Part shown: in pieces, positions 46,036 to 58,210 of the stretch
Numbering within the stretch: position 1 is the stretch's first letter
How the letters are laid out: the number at the start of each line of letters is the position of its first letter
Assembly (NCBI GenBank): GCA_029207755.1
Contig: JARCOQ010000016.1
Span: 6,186,501 to 6,250,500, forward strand
Direction of reading: 5' to 3'
DNA: 64,000 bases
From: Chamaea fasciata
Lineage: Eukaryota > Chordata > Aves > Passeriformes > Sylviidae
The notes under the pieces: model-generated
Databases searched by the model: none
Seen by the model: the letters and a program-made list of their open reading frames with translations, nothing else
Told to the model about the DNA's origin: nothing
Position numbers and translations under genes: made by a program

Positions 46036-46394
46036 ACCACATCTCTTATCCTCGGTGCATCATGAATCACCAAGGCAGGACAATATCTGAGGACTTAAAA
46101 GTATTGAAATTGTTAAAAAATAAATTAGCTTTAAAATCAGATGCATATAGCAGCAGGCAAGAAAGGAGTAATATTGTAGCCTGACTGCAGGTTTTCAAAA
46201 ACGATCCAGAGAATATGAGGCCTTAAAACTTATTTCTGTATCAAATAAAACTAAACAAGAAATAATAAACCCCTAGGCAAAAATAAATAAATAAAAACAT
46301 TCCCTTCCTATCCAGGAGAATTCCCTAAAATTCTTTAGAAGGAAAAAAAAAAAAAGAAAGAAACCCTGAGGATTAGGTTTAATTATTTGGATTT
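46036..46394. other. A/T-rich unique DNA
   Basis: A-rich with an (AAAT)n patch near 46278-46295 and A13 near 46341. No gene seen. Confidence 0.55.
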
Positions 46395-47020
46395 TCAAAT
46401 CCTCTGTGACAGAGTACCACCAAGAAGGCTACAAGAAAACTCTCTGAGCAATGAAGCAAGGGATAAAGTGCTATTACAAATCCAGAAACTAACTGAACTA
46501 AATTAAAAAAGGAGGTATAACACACGATCAATATTCAACATAGTGAAAGATTACAGTGGCTGTTCCCCGAGGATCGGTTTTGTCTAACGTATTCCTCAGC
46601 TATTTGCATAGGAGAGTGAGCTGGGATGTGGAGAGACTGCATATGACACGACTGGTTTGGGGGGCATTGAGTTGACCTTGGCTGCTCTGCCTCTTAGGAG
46701 CAGTGAAACACTTCATCTTCACTGCGGGTTGTCTTGGGAGATGTTCACTCGCTTTAGTTACAGAAAATATAAAAACACAGCTGTTTAGCAGTTAAGGAGA
46801 AACCTGAGAAAGCACAGAATAATGAAGATATTTACTCTTTTCTTGCAAGGTGCCTGGGAAATGATACCCAGAGGAACAGAACGGCAATTTTAAACAGATA
46901 TAAAAACCCCTCTTTTCTCAAGTCCTGCATTGACCTCTGGAGCTCACTGTCACAGGCTCTCTCGCAGACCAGGAGTTCAGAAAGTCCAAAACTGAATTAG
47001 ATACATTCAGAGCAATAGTG
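46395..47020 (+). mobile_element. Decayed CR1/L3-type LINE, reverse-transcriptase and C-terminal parts
   Basis: CR1-type LINEs encode an endonuclease-reverse transcriptase. At 46400-46470 the words GACAGAGTACCACCAAGAAGG and CAATGAAGCAAGGGATAAAG follow the old amniote CR1 order before the RT motif. At 46561 the DNA reads GTTCCCCGAGGATCGGTTTTG, translating to V-P-R-G-S-V-L, a decayed form of the RT signature VPQGSVLGP. At 46890-47000 'AATTTTAAACAGATATAAAA', 'TGACCTCTGGAGCTCACTGTCAC' and 'AAACTGAATTAGATACATTC' match the C-terminal block that encodes LWNSLP and the K-LD-F tail. The part between is poorly alignable, and the two blocks are closer than in an intact element, so internal sequence is lost. 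It is non-functional. Confidence 0.7.
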
Positions 47021-47257
47021 GTGAAACACATTTACCAAAGCTTATGAAAAACATCTTTTATAAAGACACCAAAAGTTTCTTGGGCAGGTTTACAGCACTG
47101 TGTGTTTTGAAATTTGAAAACAAACCATCTCTCTGTTTGAACGAGGGTGAAAAACCTCCCTCTCCCTTGCAAGCTATAAAAATTAACACTTCACTAGGAA
47201 CTTGCACACCAGAACTGAACACCTGGACAAACTGGCAGAGCCATTGCTGCTCCCAAG
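47021..47257. other. Unique non-coding DNA, no gene seen
   Basis: Short gap between the LINE remnant and the following MIR-like piece. The 128-codon frame at 47044-47430 has no domain. Confidence 0.5.
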
Positions 47258-47322
47258 TCACAGATGGGGAGTGGGACAGAGTGAGGCACTCAGTGGCAGT
47301 GCTGGATTACAGTCAGGGGATC
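47258..47322 (-). mobile_element. Possible MIR-like SINE fragment, antisense
   Basis: 'TCACAGATGGGGAGTGGGAC' then 'CAGTGGCAGTGCTGGATTAC' fits reverse-complement MIR ('ttacagatggggaaactgag', 'agtggcagagctgggatta') with a deletion between. Confidence 0.4.
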
Positions 47323-50300
47323 ACTGGATTTTTCGGCTATGTGCTCGCCAACAAGCTGCTGTATCTGCTGACCTCACAAGCACAGAGAACCTCACTGGGG
47401 AAGAAGAGGAGCTTCCTCAGCTGTTCTTAGCCCTTCTCCCATCCCATCCCACCCCAGATCCGCAGTGCAGAGGAGAACTCTCCAGGGAGCTGCTGTTTCA
47501 TCAGCACCAGAGCTGGCTATGGATGTGATAGTTACGGACACTGTGTACAGGATGACTTCCCAAACCCCATTCTCTCAGTTCTCTCAGCTCCCTGCAGGGT
47601 GATTTCCATGCAGATCTCTCTGGCAGCAGAGCACTGGCAGGCTCTGGAGGAGTAGCAGAGCTCTCATCCAGTTTGGCCAGCAAATGCCCCCTCTCATTTT
47701 CATGGCAGGTTGCATACCTAGGTGGATCACTGAGGCTGAGCCTGGCTGCTGTCAGCTGGGAAGGAACTGTGCAGAGCAGGAGGTGGGGAGCTGAGGAAAG
47801 CCTGCCCTTCATGGTTGTCTCCTTGGTGTCAAGCCAAGCCTGTGGCCAGCCACCAGCTCCATCCACAATCCAACCCCTTGCTTCCCTCCAGATGACCATA
47901 TGTGCTTTCCAAATGTTCCTTTGACAGACACATGTCGTCCCCCTGAGCTGTGCATTCCAATGTCTGAACATATTCACTTATGATTAAAAAAAAAAAAAGA
48001 TTAAAAAAAAATTAGAAATTACTTTAAAACCTGTAATGGCTTGAGGAGTCTCTAGAGTGAAAGGGAGGAGGGAAGGGGGAAACCTGTTAATAAAAGCTGT
48101 TAATTAGAGTCAAATTTGCTGCTTAATGTGTCAAGAACTAGTGAGTTACGAGTTAATCAACTGTCTCAGTTCCTTGGGAGAGCAATAAAGCTGAAGCCTG
48201 AAAATGGAAGGACAAGGTCAGAGCCTTCAAAGGAGGTATCTTTAAAATTGCTTAATCCTAAGGTCCAAGTTGTGAGACACCAGGACTCGCCCTATCCTGA
48301 ACATCCTGTTCTATCACTAATCATCAGCATTCCAAGACTTTCACAGCACAGTTATCCTTGCTTTTTACCTCTTTATCTGCTTTACTTGGGACTTTATCAT
48401 GTGGGACAAAAGGCACAGAAAAGACTGGTAACTCCTCAAACCCTTCATTTTTTGTTTCTGCTGTTCCCTTTCAAAGGATACTGCAAAAGCCCAAAGCAAA
48501 AGGCAGAAAAAGAAACATGGAGGAGTTGTAGAACATTCATCAAACCCTGAGTTCAGAATCCAGTGTTCCTTGTGCAAGACCATCAACATCTCCCTACACC
48601 ATGCAGTCAAAGGAGTTGGCACAGCAGGAACTGCCTTAGAGAATAAATTAATAAAAACATCAGAGAAGAAGGAATGAATAAAGCTTGTCAAGAAATGAAG
48701 GGTTCAGAGATGGAGCATTTTCCACATTTTAATGCATCTGGGAGATAGAAGGCAAATGATGGGTGATTTACTTTTGCCATTGAACTATGGAAAGATTTAA
48801 TCTACTTTCGCTCCAATTTACTCTCTGCAAGTCTAGCCTAGATGGAGTACATCCTTCTTCCCTGTACCATGCCAGCCATCACTACTCTGCCACTGTCATT
48901 ACTAAGAGAAGAAAAGCTGCAGTTTCTGTAGGACCTCTGCCATCACCCAAGAGCTTTCCCAATGAGGGGGGTGCAAAGGGAGCTGAAAGATAAATATTTA
49001 CAGCAGAGGATTCCACCAGACTTCCAAACTTCTGCTAAAACAGAAGGCATGAAAAGCTTTTTTATTTTTTTGATTGAGACAGAGTTATGCACCTCGTAGC
49101 CAGGCATAAACCCAACTCCAATGAAGCTGTTAGTTCATGAATATCATTCATGACTGGGCATTGCTCAGTGTGGGCACCACAGTGGATCTCAATTTCCTGC
49201 TCTTGCCACCACATCTCCCTCTCTCTTGTCTTCCCTGCACAGCTGCCACTGGAAGTCTTAAAAGAAAGGTGCTTTTCCGGAGAGGTTTCTTCTCCTGCCT
49301 CGCAACTTCTACTTAGTTTAGGGGGCAAATGTGCTATCTAACTGTTGTGGAGACAACGTGATTCCCGAAGGTTGGGACTTGGCACAGAAAGGGAGAATAA
49401 CAGATGTTCATAGATTTCATTGCAAAATGTAATTACCTATGGTTTTGAACACTACATACAACATATTTCAGTAAATGTAAAGCAACAGGAAGTGCCCTCT
49501 GTGTCCTTGTGGGTATCTTGGGTGCTCCTCCAGATATTACCTGTATTGTCCACACTGCAACATTTCAGCACAGCAAACAGCAGCCTTCTGAAATGTGAGG
49601 AACACGAAGGATCACTTCACATGCAGCTAAATAATCTTTTTGGTACTAATTTTCTTGTTCTCTACAACATCCAGGTCCTGAGGGAAAGCAGAGCCCAAAG
49701 CTAGCACTGGATGAAAAGATTAGTTGTTTCTGCATTAAGATGCTTGTAATGATTCAGCAACTTCAAGGTATCTTTCTACCAACAAGCAGTCTTTGTGCTT
49801 CTTCTATAATCTGATAGTTCAAAGTGACAAATAAAAGAATTTGACAGAAGTCATTACCACCTACAAAGCTGTTGTACATTTGCGAGTACAAATGGGTCAA
49901 TTGTGCCCCAAACTTGCAGCTTTATTCAGCTGGGGGAATAATCCCATCCTTCTTTCCTAAAAGAAATCTACAGTTTTGCTTCCCTAACAAGCAATCCACC
50001 TGAAGCATCAGCAGCAGAGCAAAGGCAGTGTCACACACAGCTCTAGGTGTGATGGTTGCTTCCCAAAGAGCAAGGTGAAGTGCACTGAGGACACTGTCAT
50101 TGTGAGAGGGACCAGCTATCTCCCATCTGACACCCCTTTCAGCCTCCTTTAAAAGCAGGCACAATAAACTCCAGGAGCAATCAATCCTCTGCTTTTGTTG
50201 AAAACTGTTGCTGCACAGAGCAGAACAAACTACAGAAAATCTCAGCAAACAATTCAGCGTCTGAAATTCTTCTTTTCTAACAATTAGTAGAGAGCCTGTG

Positions 50301-51339
50301 TGTACCTCCTTCCACAGCTGCCTAGTGCAGAGGCAAGTGGAGAGGGTCACAACCTTAATTCTGGACACAAATTGGCTGCTGGTTCTTCACTGCTGAAACA
50401 GGGAGAGGAGGTTATGGTCACAGAGTAATGAGCGAGATTACACTGCAATCAGGGAGCTGGAGAGACATGCTGAAGGCAGGGAAAACATCCCCTAAATTAA
50501 ACCCCTATTGTTCACCTCATCTCTGCCTTGGTGGATAACCCACAGAACTCCGAGCTCCTGCCAGGAGCCTGTGTGAATAATTCCAGAGCATTTTTCCTAC
50601 CTGTTGCTAACGTGACTGTCTGAGCACACGAGCTTTACACCTCTTTGAGCCATACATATGGGAAGGCAAATTTTCAGCATTCACTGAGAATATCCTCTTC
50701 TTTTCCCTTTTCCCAGTAAAATCTACAGTGTTGTTTTTCAGGATGAAGGGGTGCAAGTTGCACTGCAGAAAAATCACAAGTGCAGTACATGACTCCTCAG
50801 CACTCTGTGCATCATTAGAGCAGGGTTATTAACAGGGTTATGGGGGGCTGAGGGCAAAGAGCTCTCATCCCTCTGGAGGATGATGTGTGAAAGCAAGGAA
50901 GGCAAATGCAAATTTGCATAAGAACCATGCTTGATTCAAGAGGTGAATTAGTGTCTCCTTCCCCTGAGACACTGTGAAGATCCTCACACATGAAGACTAC
51001 CCCATGGTAGCAAAACCCTTTTCCTGAAGAACAAGAATTGCACAAAGATGGCACGACTAGAATCATCAGTGGACATCTGACTCAAATTCCATGTTGGCAC
51101 CTGCTGTACAAAAATATGAACACAGACACAGCAACAACTGGAAACTGTAGCTCTCAACATTTTGGGAAACAGAATTTGGGAAATACTGCGTAGGAACTGA
51201 TGCAATGTGCTTTGTGATCTTCCTTCAGAAGCCTTCGTGTAAGACTGTAGTGGCATCCTGTATCCAGTGTGCTGGGATGCTAAATATAGCCATGCCCACC
51301 GAGAACAGCTTCAAGTCCTGTCTTTGAAACTGCTATGGA
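47323..51339. other. Unique non-coding DNA, no gene seen
   Basis: About 4 kb. A-rich double run GATTAAAAA-type at 47983-48011. 48020-48130 is AT-rich. The longest frames (158 codons minus 47501-47977; 144 codons plus 48116-48550; 148 codons minus 49922-50368) have no domain and overlap frames on the other strand. No interspersed repeat or RNA gene recognised. Confidence 0.57.
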
Positions 51340-51415
51340 TATCAGCTCTTCCTTCATCTCATTAACACTGCTGTAAAGTGCCTGGCACAAATCTACATCA
51401 AATGAATGTAATTAC
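51340..51415 (+). mobile_element. Possible MIR-like 3' tail
   Basis: 'GCTGTAAAGTGCCTGGCACA' followed by a CAAATGAATG word resembles the MIR 3' part 'gtaaagtgcctggcacatagtaagcactcaataaatg'. Short match. Confidence 0.4.
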
Positions 51416-54224
51416 AGGGGAAAATACATTGCATTAACTTGTATGTCTGCCCTTCCCTTGCTTTTTCTGTCTTATTGCTGTACACAATTCTGTTTCTATT
51501 TTTCTTCACAATTCATCTTCTTTGTCCTTCTTTTCTTTCAGCCTTTCACCTATTCCTTATTTCAAGCCCAAAGCTGATTGCTTTCCTTTTTTTTTTTCCT
51601 AGTTTGATTGATTTATTCTGCACTTACGTAAATTATTTTATACAAGGCATATAAACTGTAGAACTCCCTGCAGAACAACACAAGCACTGCTACCCATGTA
51701 GGTAAGGAGAAAAAAAAAGTAAAGTTAACAAAATGCTAAATTAAGTAAGAATCTCTTACATCACACTTTAAAGCCTGCCAAATCTGACTCTTCAGCTGTA
51801 CTGCAACAGCAATTTTCTAAAACACAGGTCCTTTGCAGGTAAAAAACTTCAGTGTCAGACAGAAAAAGAATCAGAGGTTCTTCCAGCTGCTCCAGCAGGG
51901 ACTAAGGAATGATGTAACCTTTCAAACAACCAGGCTGGAAGTTGTCAGAAGGTCACTACTGCATGGCCCCAAAACAATGCCATTCTCCTTGCCTACTCTA
52001 AAAAAGAAAGGGAAGGAAGATAAGGGGAGGTATTTACTTTTCATATCTCGTCTGAAACACCTGCAGGACTTCAGACGAGTGATCTCTGCTGAAATTCATT
52101 GTATTGCTCAGTCCATCCTTGCTTAATTCATCTCATGAAACTCTTAAATGGTACCCAGGCTACAGGCTGGCTCTCTACAGAGATGGGAATTACATCCCTA
52201 ATTACAAGATATGGTACTGCCCTAATAATAACTACTGTGCTCAAGAAGTCCCCACCCAGGGGAATGAGCCTTGACCTCTTTTAACAAAGACTGCAAAACA
52301 GTTGATAAGAACATTAAAGCAAGTCCCTGCTCCAGAAACCAGGCGTTTGCTTCCTCCAAGCGCTCCGGGGCTGGCTGCAGAAATAAGCTTTGAGCACTTC
52401 TTTCTAATCTGAGCTGGTGATGGTTGTTTGTCCTCCAGCTCAAACACAGACTTGGCAACAAGCATGCAGAGGTGTAGAAGAGGAACTAGAAAGGCAGAGA
52501 TTTACCTCCACAGTGTTCACTTGTTTCACCCCACAATCCTCAAACAGCGCCAGGACAAGCTCAGCTTGACAGGTCCATTCCAGGCACTGCTGGAGGAATT
52601 ATTCAGAATTTTCCTGCATCTTCAGGATGAACCTTCACAACCCTTGGAGATGATGGGCTCCTCTACAAAACATCCAAAAGAGCTGGGCTTTGCTAACCTA
52701 TCATCATTGCTCCCTGCACTTCTTTACCAACAGCGCCTCTTGCCCTAAGAGCTCTCCCACCTCACACTGCAGCAATCTCAAACTGGGGCCAGGTTTTCTT
52801 CTCCAGCACAGATTTGTAGCATTTAACAGCAAACCTTCAATTACCACAGTGCATGACCGTAAAACTTGCTCAACTGGAAATGTTCACTTATTTCTAACCT
52901 TGCCTCCAGTTGTCTTCTTTCTTTCGCCCCTGAAGCCATCTCAAACAGTATTCTCCTGGAACCTCTGTGCAGCCTGCCTAGCACAAACCTAAACCATAAG
53001 TCAAAATGATTTAAATTATATGGAAATATATATCTCTCCTTCAACACCAAACTGGGAATGTGGCTCCTAATGGGACATCACTACACATTACTCACAAGGC
53101 CAAGACATGTGGCATTTCCCAGGGAACATGCACATTCTCCTATTTATGCTGGATGACTTATAAGCAGCCACCAGTCTTTTCCTTTTGGGGCTGTGCCTTC
53201 CATATGCATAATTTGAATCCTTAAAGTGAACCCCTTGATGTAGATTCCACCTGCCTCAGAGAAGAAAAAAAAAATACAAAAAAAAGTGTGTTGGAAATAT
53301 ATAGCAACAAGAAACTGGCAGGACAAACTCACACTCCCACTGTGCCAAATTGCAAGTTTAGTAATTCTGTTTTCTTCCCGCTGAGTGGAAGGTGTCATTA
53401 GCTGCTGTATTTAGAGCCACAGAAAAGGTTCTTGGAGCAATCCCCAGCCTTCCTCTGAACCAGGTGGCTGCTGACCACAGGAGCTCTCTGCAGCTGGGGA
53501 CCTTCACCTTCATCTGCCTGCGGTCACCACGTCCATTTGAATGAAAAGGAAATAAACAGGGCAAGTGGCACTGTGTGAAGAGAAACCCTCGGGCTGTGTT
53601 GTCCTCCTCGGGGCTGGAATTCATCCCTGCACCACTACAGCCACTTTAAAGCCTCTGCTCTGCATAAAACACTCTCGGGTGCTTTTAACTCAAGAATAGC
53701 TTTCCTTCTGGGAGAAGATTTCTCCTTTCGGCCAGTCCTTGTGGAGCACCCATTGAACCAAATCCTCATTTCTAAAGATTACTACAACAATTCAAAGAAT
53801 CCTCCTCTTACTGTGAGAGCCTTGGAAAGGGAGCACAAAGGCTTTGAAAACGCCCTGCAATCATGCAATGTGCACCTGGGCTGGGGTCTTGTCTGCTGGC
53901 AATATTCCTACAGGCTTTTGGGACCATGAGGAGGAATGTGCCCATCCACTGCAGAGGAGGAATGGCAGAGAGTGGATGTGATGGTTCGACGGGATTTCGG
54001 ATAAATAAAAATACAACCCCATAACCATAGGGGGTCTTCATGATGCCTGCAAGGAGGAGGGAGGGGAATTGTGAGGAATTGCCCCTTTGGTGTGGTAACC
54101 AAGGCTGGGAGCACCCTGTGGTTCCCAGAGATGTTTGGGATGGTGGAAGTGAAGACCACCTGCGCTGACAGAGAATTGGGAGAATCTGTGCAAACATTCA
54201 TTATTTATAAGATAGCTGTCCAGA
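51416..54224. other. Unique non-coding DNA, no gene seen
   Basis: About 2.8 kb. T-rich at 51460-51640 with a T run near 51588, and A-rich at 53262-53286. Frames of 106 codons or fewer before 53.8 kb; a 129-codon minus frame lies at 53808-54197. None has family features. Confidence 0.57.
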
Positions 54225-54385
54225 GGCAAATTGCCTGGAATCCATTAAAGGGAGAAATCCCAGCTCCCTCTGGCAGTTGCCTGACACAGGCCTTTTCCAT
54301 TGGCAGAAGAGGGAAGGGAAAAAAAATCACTTTCATTTGTAATTAATCTTCTGGTATATAATACTTTTAATTAGGAGGGGAAAAA
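54225..54385. promoter_or_regulatory. AT-rich enhancer-like block
   Basis: CCTGGAATCCATTAAAGG, CATTTGTAATTAATCTTC and CTTTTAATTAGG in about 160 bp, with a sharp change of composition at both sides. Candidate conserved element by texture. Confidence 0.28.
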
Positions 54386-55199
54386 AATCCAGTGTGCTCT
54401 TTGAGAGAGGAAGAAAGGAGTCAAAAGCAAAGCAGCAAGCTCTGGCATCTTGGCTGTAGTTCAGACTTTGTCTTCTTTAAACCTGAGGAGCAGGTGAGCC
54501 CCAACTCCTTCTCTCCTCACGATGTGACCAGAGCCCCCCAAAGCTTCAGGGGCTGTTCTGGAGATGAAGAGTGGGACCCTGTGCATACAGAGTTGGCTAT
54601 TTATCCCAGAAAAGAAAATCCAGGTGAAAGAAAAGCAGGAAGGAAAAGTACTAGAAAAACGCCTTGGACAGAAATGAAGCAGACTCTGTTGGACACAGCA
54701 TGGGTAAGAAAGGAGAAAAGCCCAGGGAGAAAGAAATACAACACATACATTATCTCTTCAAATTAATAAACCCCCAAAAAACATTCCTTCCCTAACCCCA
54801 AATTTCCTATCCCTTCTTTTTCCTAACGTCTCTCTTCCCTGCATTCATTATTAATGCCGCTGGGGGTACAGATTTGCACTTTGGTTTCTGAAAAATTAAT
54901 TCAATGATTAAAATTTCAGTCTCTGAGTAATGAAAGCAGCTCAGGCAAGCTGGAGATGCCCCTCTGCAGTCTGATGGCCTTTGGTGTGCTGCCCACTTAC
55001 CCCCTGCATGAGAAGCTTCACTGCAGACCTGGCTCAAGGGGGAAAATATGGTAGGAAAATGTGGTTTTAAGGTGATTAAGTTCTGTTTTTGTGGAGAAGC
55101 CATTTCAGTTTAACACCCTACCAATTCTGCATTCACTGCAGAGTGTGAACCCCAGGTTCTTCCAAAGCTCAAGCACTCATGGCTATCCATCCACATGAC
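54386..55199. other. Unique non-coding DNA, no gene seen
   Basis: A 124-codon Lys/Ser-rich plus-strand frame (54392-54766) has no domain. No repeat recognised. Confidence 0.55.
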
Positions 55200-55325
55200 C
55201 CCTTGGGTACGGGAAAATCTCCAAAGAATGTAAATATTAATCAGTGCTGTACATCTATCACTCACTGACACGCTGATTGCAGGCTCAGAGACTTTTGGTG
55301 TGGCTAATGCAATTTTCTGTGACAC
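55200..55325. promoter_or_regulatory. Enhancer-like block
   Basis: GAATGTAAATATTAATCAG (forkhead-like TGTAAATA next to a TAATC core), CTGACACGCTGATTGC and GGCTAATGCAATTTTC in about 125 bp of repeat-free DNA. Motif-based inference. Confidence 0.28.
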
Positions 55326-58186
55326 TATGCTTAAAATGAAAGAACAGCAGAGAAAGGCTCTCGGAGAAAGACATCATCTCAACTCAAAAAAAATATCTAT
55401 TTTCTCATCTGTACCCACGCTAGCAGCAGAAAGAGCAAGACTCAAGGAACCCGTTAGCTGGTGAGGAAAGGGCAGGTGACACAGCACCCGCCCTTGGATG
55501 GCAATTTCACCTCATTCCAGAATAACAGAGACTCCCACAGCAAATTCAGTATCAGCTCAAGGAAGGTCCTTTCCCAGCCTGCAGCAGAGCTACCCTTCCC
55601 ACCAGCTCCATGTCAAAGCAAAAAGTGGGCAAAAGACCTGCATAATTCTCCACCCTCAACTCCCAGCACTGTTATTTTTATTTATTTTAAAATAAATGTG
55701 AGAGGGATGTCAAAGCTCTGAGCAGCACAGGGAGCCAAGAAGCTCAGAACCATCTCCAGACTGAGATTAGAGAAGGACAGGGAAGGGCTGGATTTAATCT
55801 TACACATTCCAATTTTATTCCTAAAGTGCTAAAAAACAGCAAAATAGAACAAATATACACAAATCCCCCTTGCCTTTTCAATGGCATTTTGCTTCAAGGC
55901 TTAGTTGGATTTTTACTCAGTGGAATAAAGACAGCTAAAGTGAACAGGGTCCTTGGGAAGCAACATCTTGGGATTTTGGTGGAATCTCAGGGCAGCACCG
56001 GCAGGACATTCCCCACCAGCCAAAGCAGCACTGCTTGTGCTGCCATCACGGGGAAAAGAAATGGACAAAGAGGAACAGGAAGCTCTGCCAAAATCCTCCA
56101 CGGGCAGGAAAATAGCAAAGCTGCGAAGCTGAGATCTGATTTTTTTCTGAAGCAACAGGATTAGTGACAGCCCACACTGCACTTCACTGGGGTCATGATA
56201 ACTGAAGGAACACTGAGCGCTGACTCAAAGCCAGCTCCTGGATTCAGACGCTGTGAGGTTGCTCCTGAAATATTTTATCAAAGTTTCTAAAACTCTACTG
56301 ACTTGTGAATTTTGGAGGAAAAACCAAACGTCTTTGGTAGCTCCAGAAGAACACACGCTGTGCATATCACCTGCACAGTGCTGCCAGGAACAAAAAGCAA
56401 CGCACAGAAACCTTATTTTTCACCACATTTGCTGAAACTTCGCTGCGTGAATGTGCAGAGCATTGGCTGCTCGGAAAACTCGCTGCTTCTCTTCCTCAAG
56501 ATGCAGCTTTGTGGAGATTTCTGAATATATGGGCTTTTATGTGCTGTTCAACTCCTGAAGTTTTCCTGAGCTGAGCCTTCAGCACTCGGCCTTGTATCTA
56601 CAGGGCAGACAGAGCGTCAGGACACGCAGGATGGGCTCCCTCACAGGCTTTCATGTGCCAGCCTTCCCACCTCAGGACAGGTTCATTCATCTTGCTCTTA
56701 AGAGTCTAGGTGGTTTTACTGAACCTGCAGCTATGAAATTTTCCCTTTTGAAGAGGCTCCTGAGCAGGATCCATCCCAGCTCTGGCGTTGATGTGCTGGG
56801 GGCACAGCCCCGACGCTCTGCGCAGAGCGAAGAGGAAATGGAAATGCTGGAACAAGCACTTTGGCACAGCTTCTTGGCCGGGCTAAAGGTTTATTCCTGG
56901 GATGCTGCTTTCCTGCAGACTAAGGAAAATTAAATTTAGCACTTTGCAAATAAATAGGTTAGGGCTGAAAGGACACTATTTAGGAATTTACTGCACACAG
57001 CAGCCTCAGAGATTATAGATCCATCACCGTCTATTACCTTGCTAGTTACTGCTTCCACTCTGTCTATCTTCCCTACTTACAGAGTGGTCCTTTCATCAGG
57101 TCCTTTCTGTTCCAACTTGAAACTGTCATCACTCTAATGGAATTATATGAAGAAAAACAACTTTAGGCTGCAGTGACTGCCAAAAAGCCAAGGACAACTT
57201 CTGTGCTTCCCCAGGACGATGCAGTGAGATTCCTGCCTGACAGAGACATGCACAGATGTCTGACACCCTCCTGAGCAGCACAGCAAGAGGCAGCTGTTTA
57301 CACACATGTCCAAAACCTCCGGGCCTCCCTGAAACTGTCAGCTGGGCCTTTTCAACACTCACACACACAGCAGGCTTCATGGGGACCAGCAAACTGACAG
57401 CTGATGGCAACCCTTGCTGCAGATTCATCATGGCTACGTGGCACGTGGCAGTCACCAAAGGCACCGACACAATTATAAACCCCACCTTGTGCTGCTCTCC
57501 ACTCTCCACTTCAGAGAAAAATCACCTGCAGACAGTTCCCTCTCCAGGGTCAGATACGTCCCAGAAATGCAAAGTGACAGCCAGCACATGGAACACTCCC
57601 CAGAGCCTTCCATTAGGACAGACAAACCCTTCACTTAAAGGTTTAAATTTATGACAGCTCCTCAGAACAAGGCTGAGATAGATCCACTGTTATCAGCTAC
57701 CTGCTTTAGCTGAAACAGATTAGGGACAAATTAAAAATTTCAAGCCACAGTTTGATATATTCCCTCCAAGACACAGGCAGACTGGTTTGTTTTCTTCTGG
57801 AAGCAAAAGATGCCATCAAAAGATAATCTTGGGAGTTGCCAAAGCTGGAGGTCATCCTCAGCTCTCAAATTCCCTGCTTCCCCCACGATGTGATTTAGCT
57901 ACAAATCCTTGTAAAACAGATTTGACATGAGATACTTTTCGAAACTTCTTCCTCAAAGGGCATTCTCAAGCAATTGGAAAACAGAAAATACATTGGATAA
58001 AAAGTCCTGAAACAGTACTAAGTTACGTGGTCACAGCACTAACACTCACATGGGGCAGCAGGAATGGTTTTTGTGTGGAGTTACAGTGATTCATGGATTT
58101 GCCTATTTGAAGCAAATGTGAGAACAGGAGAGGTTTTCCTACCATTTTCCCGGAACATGAACAAAGACAGTTGATACATTATCAAA
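55326..58186. other. Unique non-coding DNA, no gene seen
   Basis: About 2.9 kb. Frames of up to 132 codons (57256-57654) have no domain or exon context. No interspersed repeat recognised. Confidence 0.57.
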
Positions 58187-58210
58187 TCCTTAATATTATC
58201 CTTAATATTA
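58187..58210. repeat. Tandem duplication, 12 bp x 2
   Basis: TCCTTAATATTA is present twice head to tail without mismatch. Confidence 0.95.
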
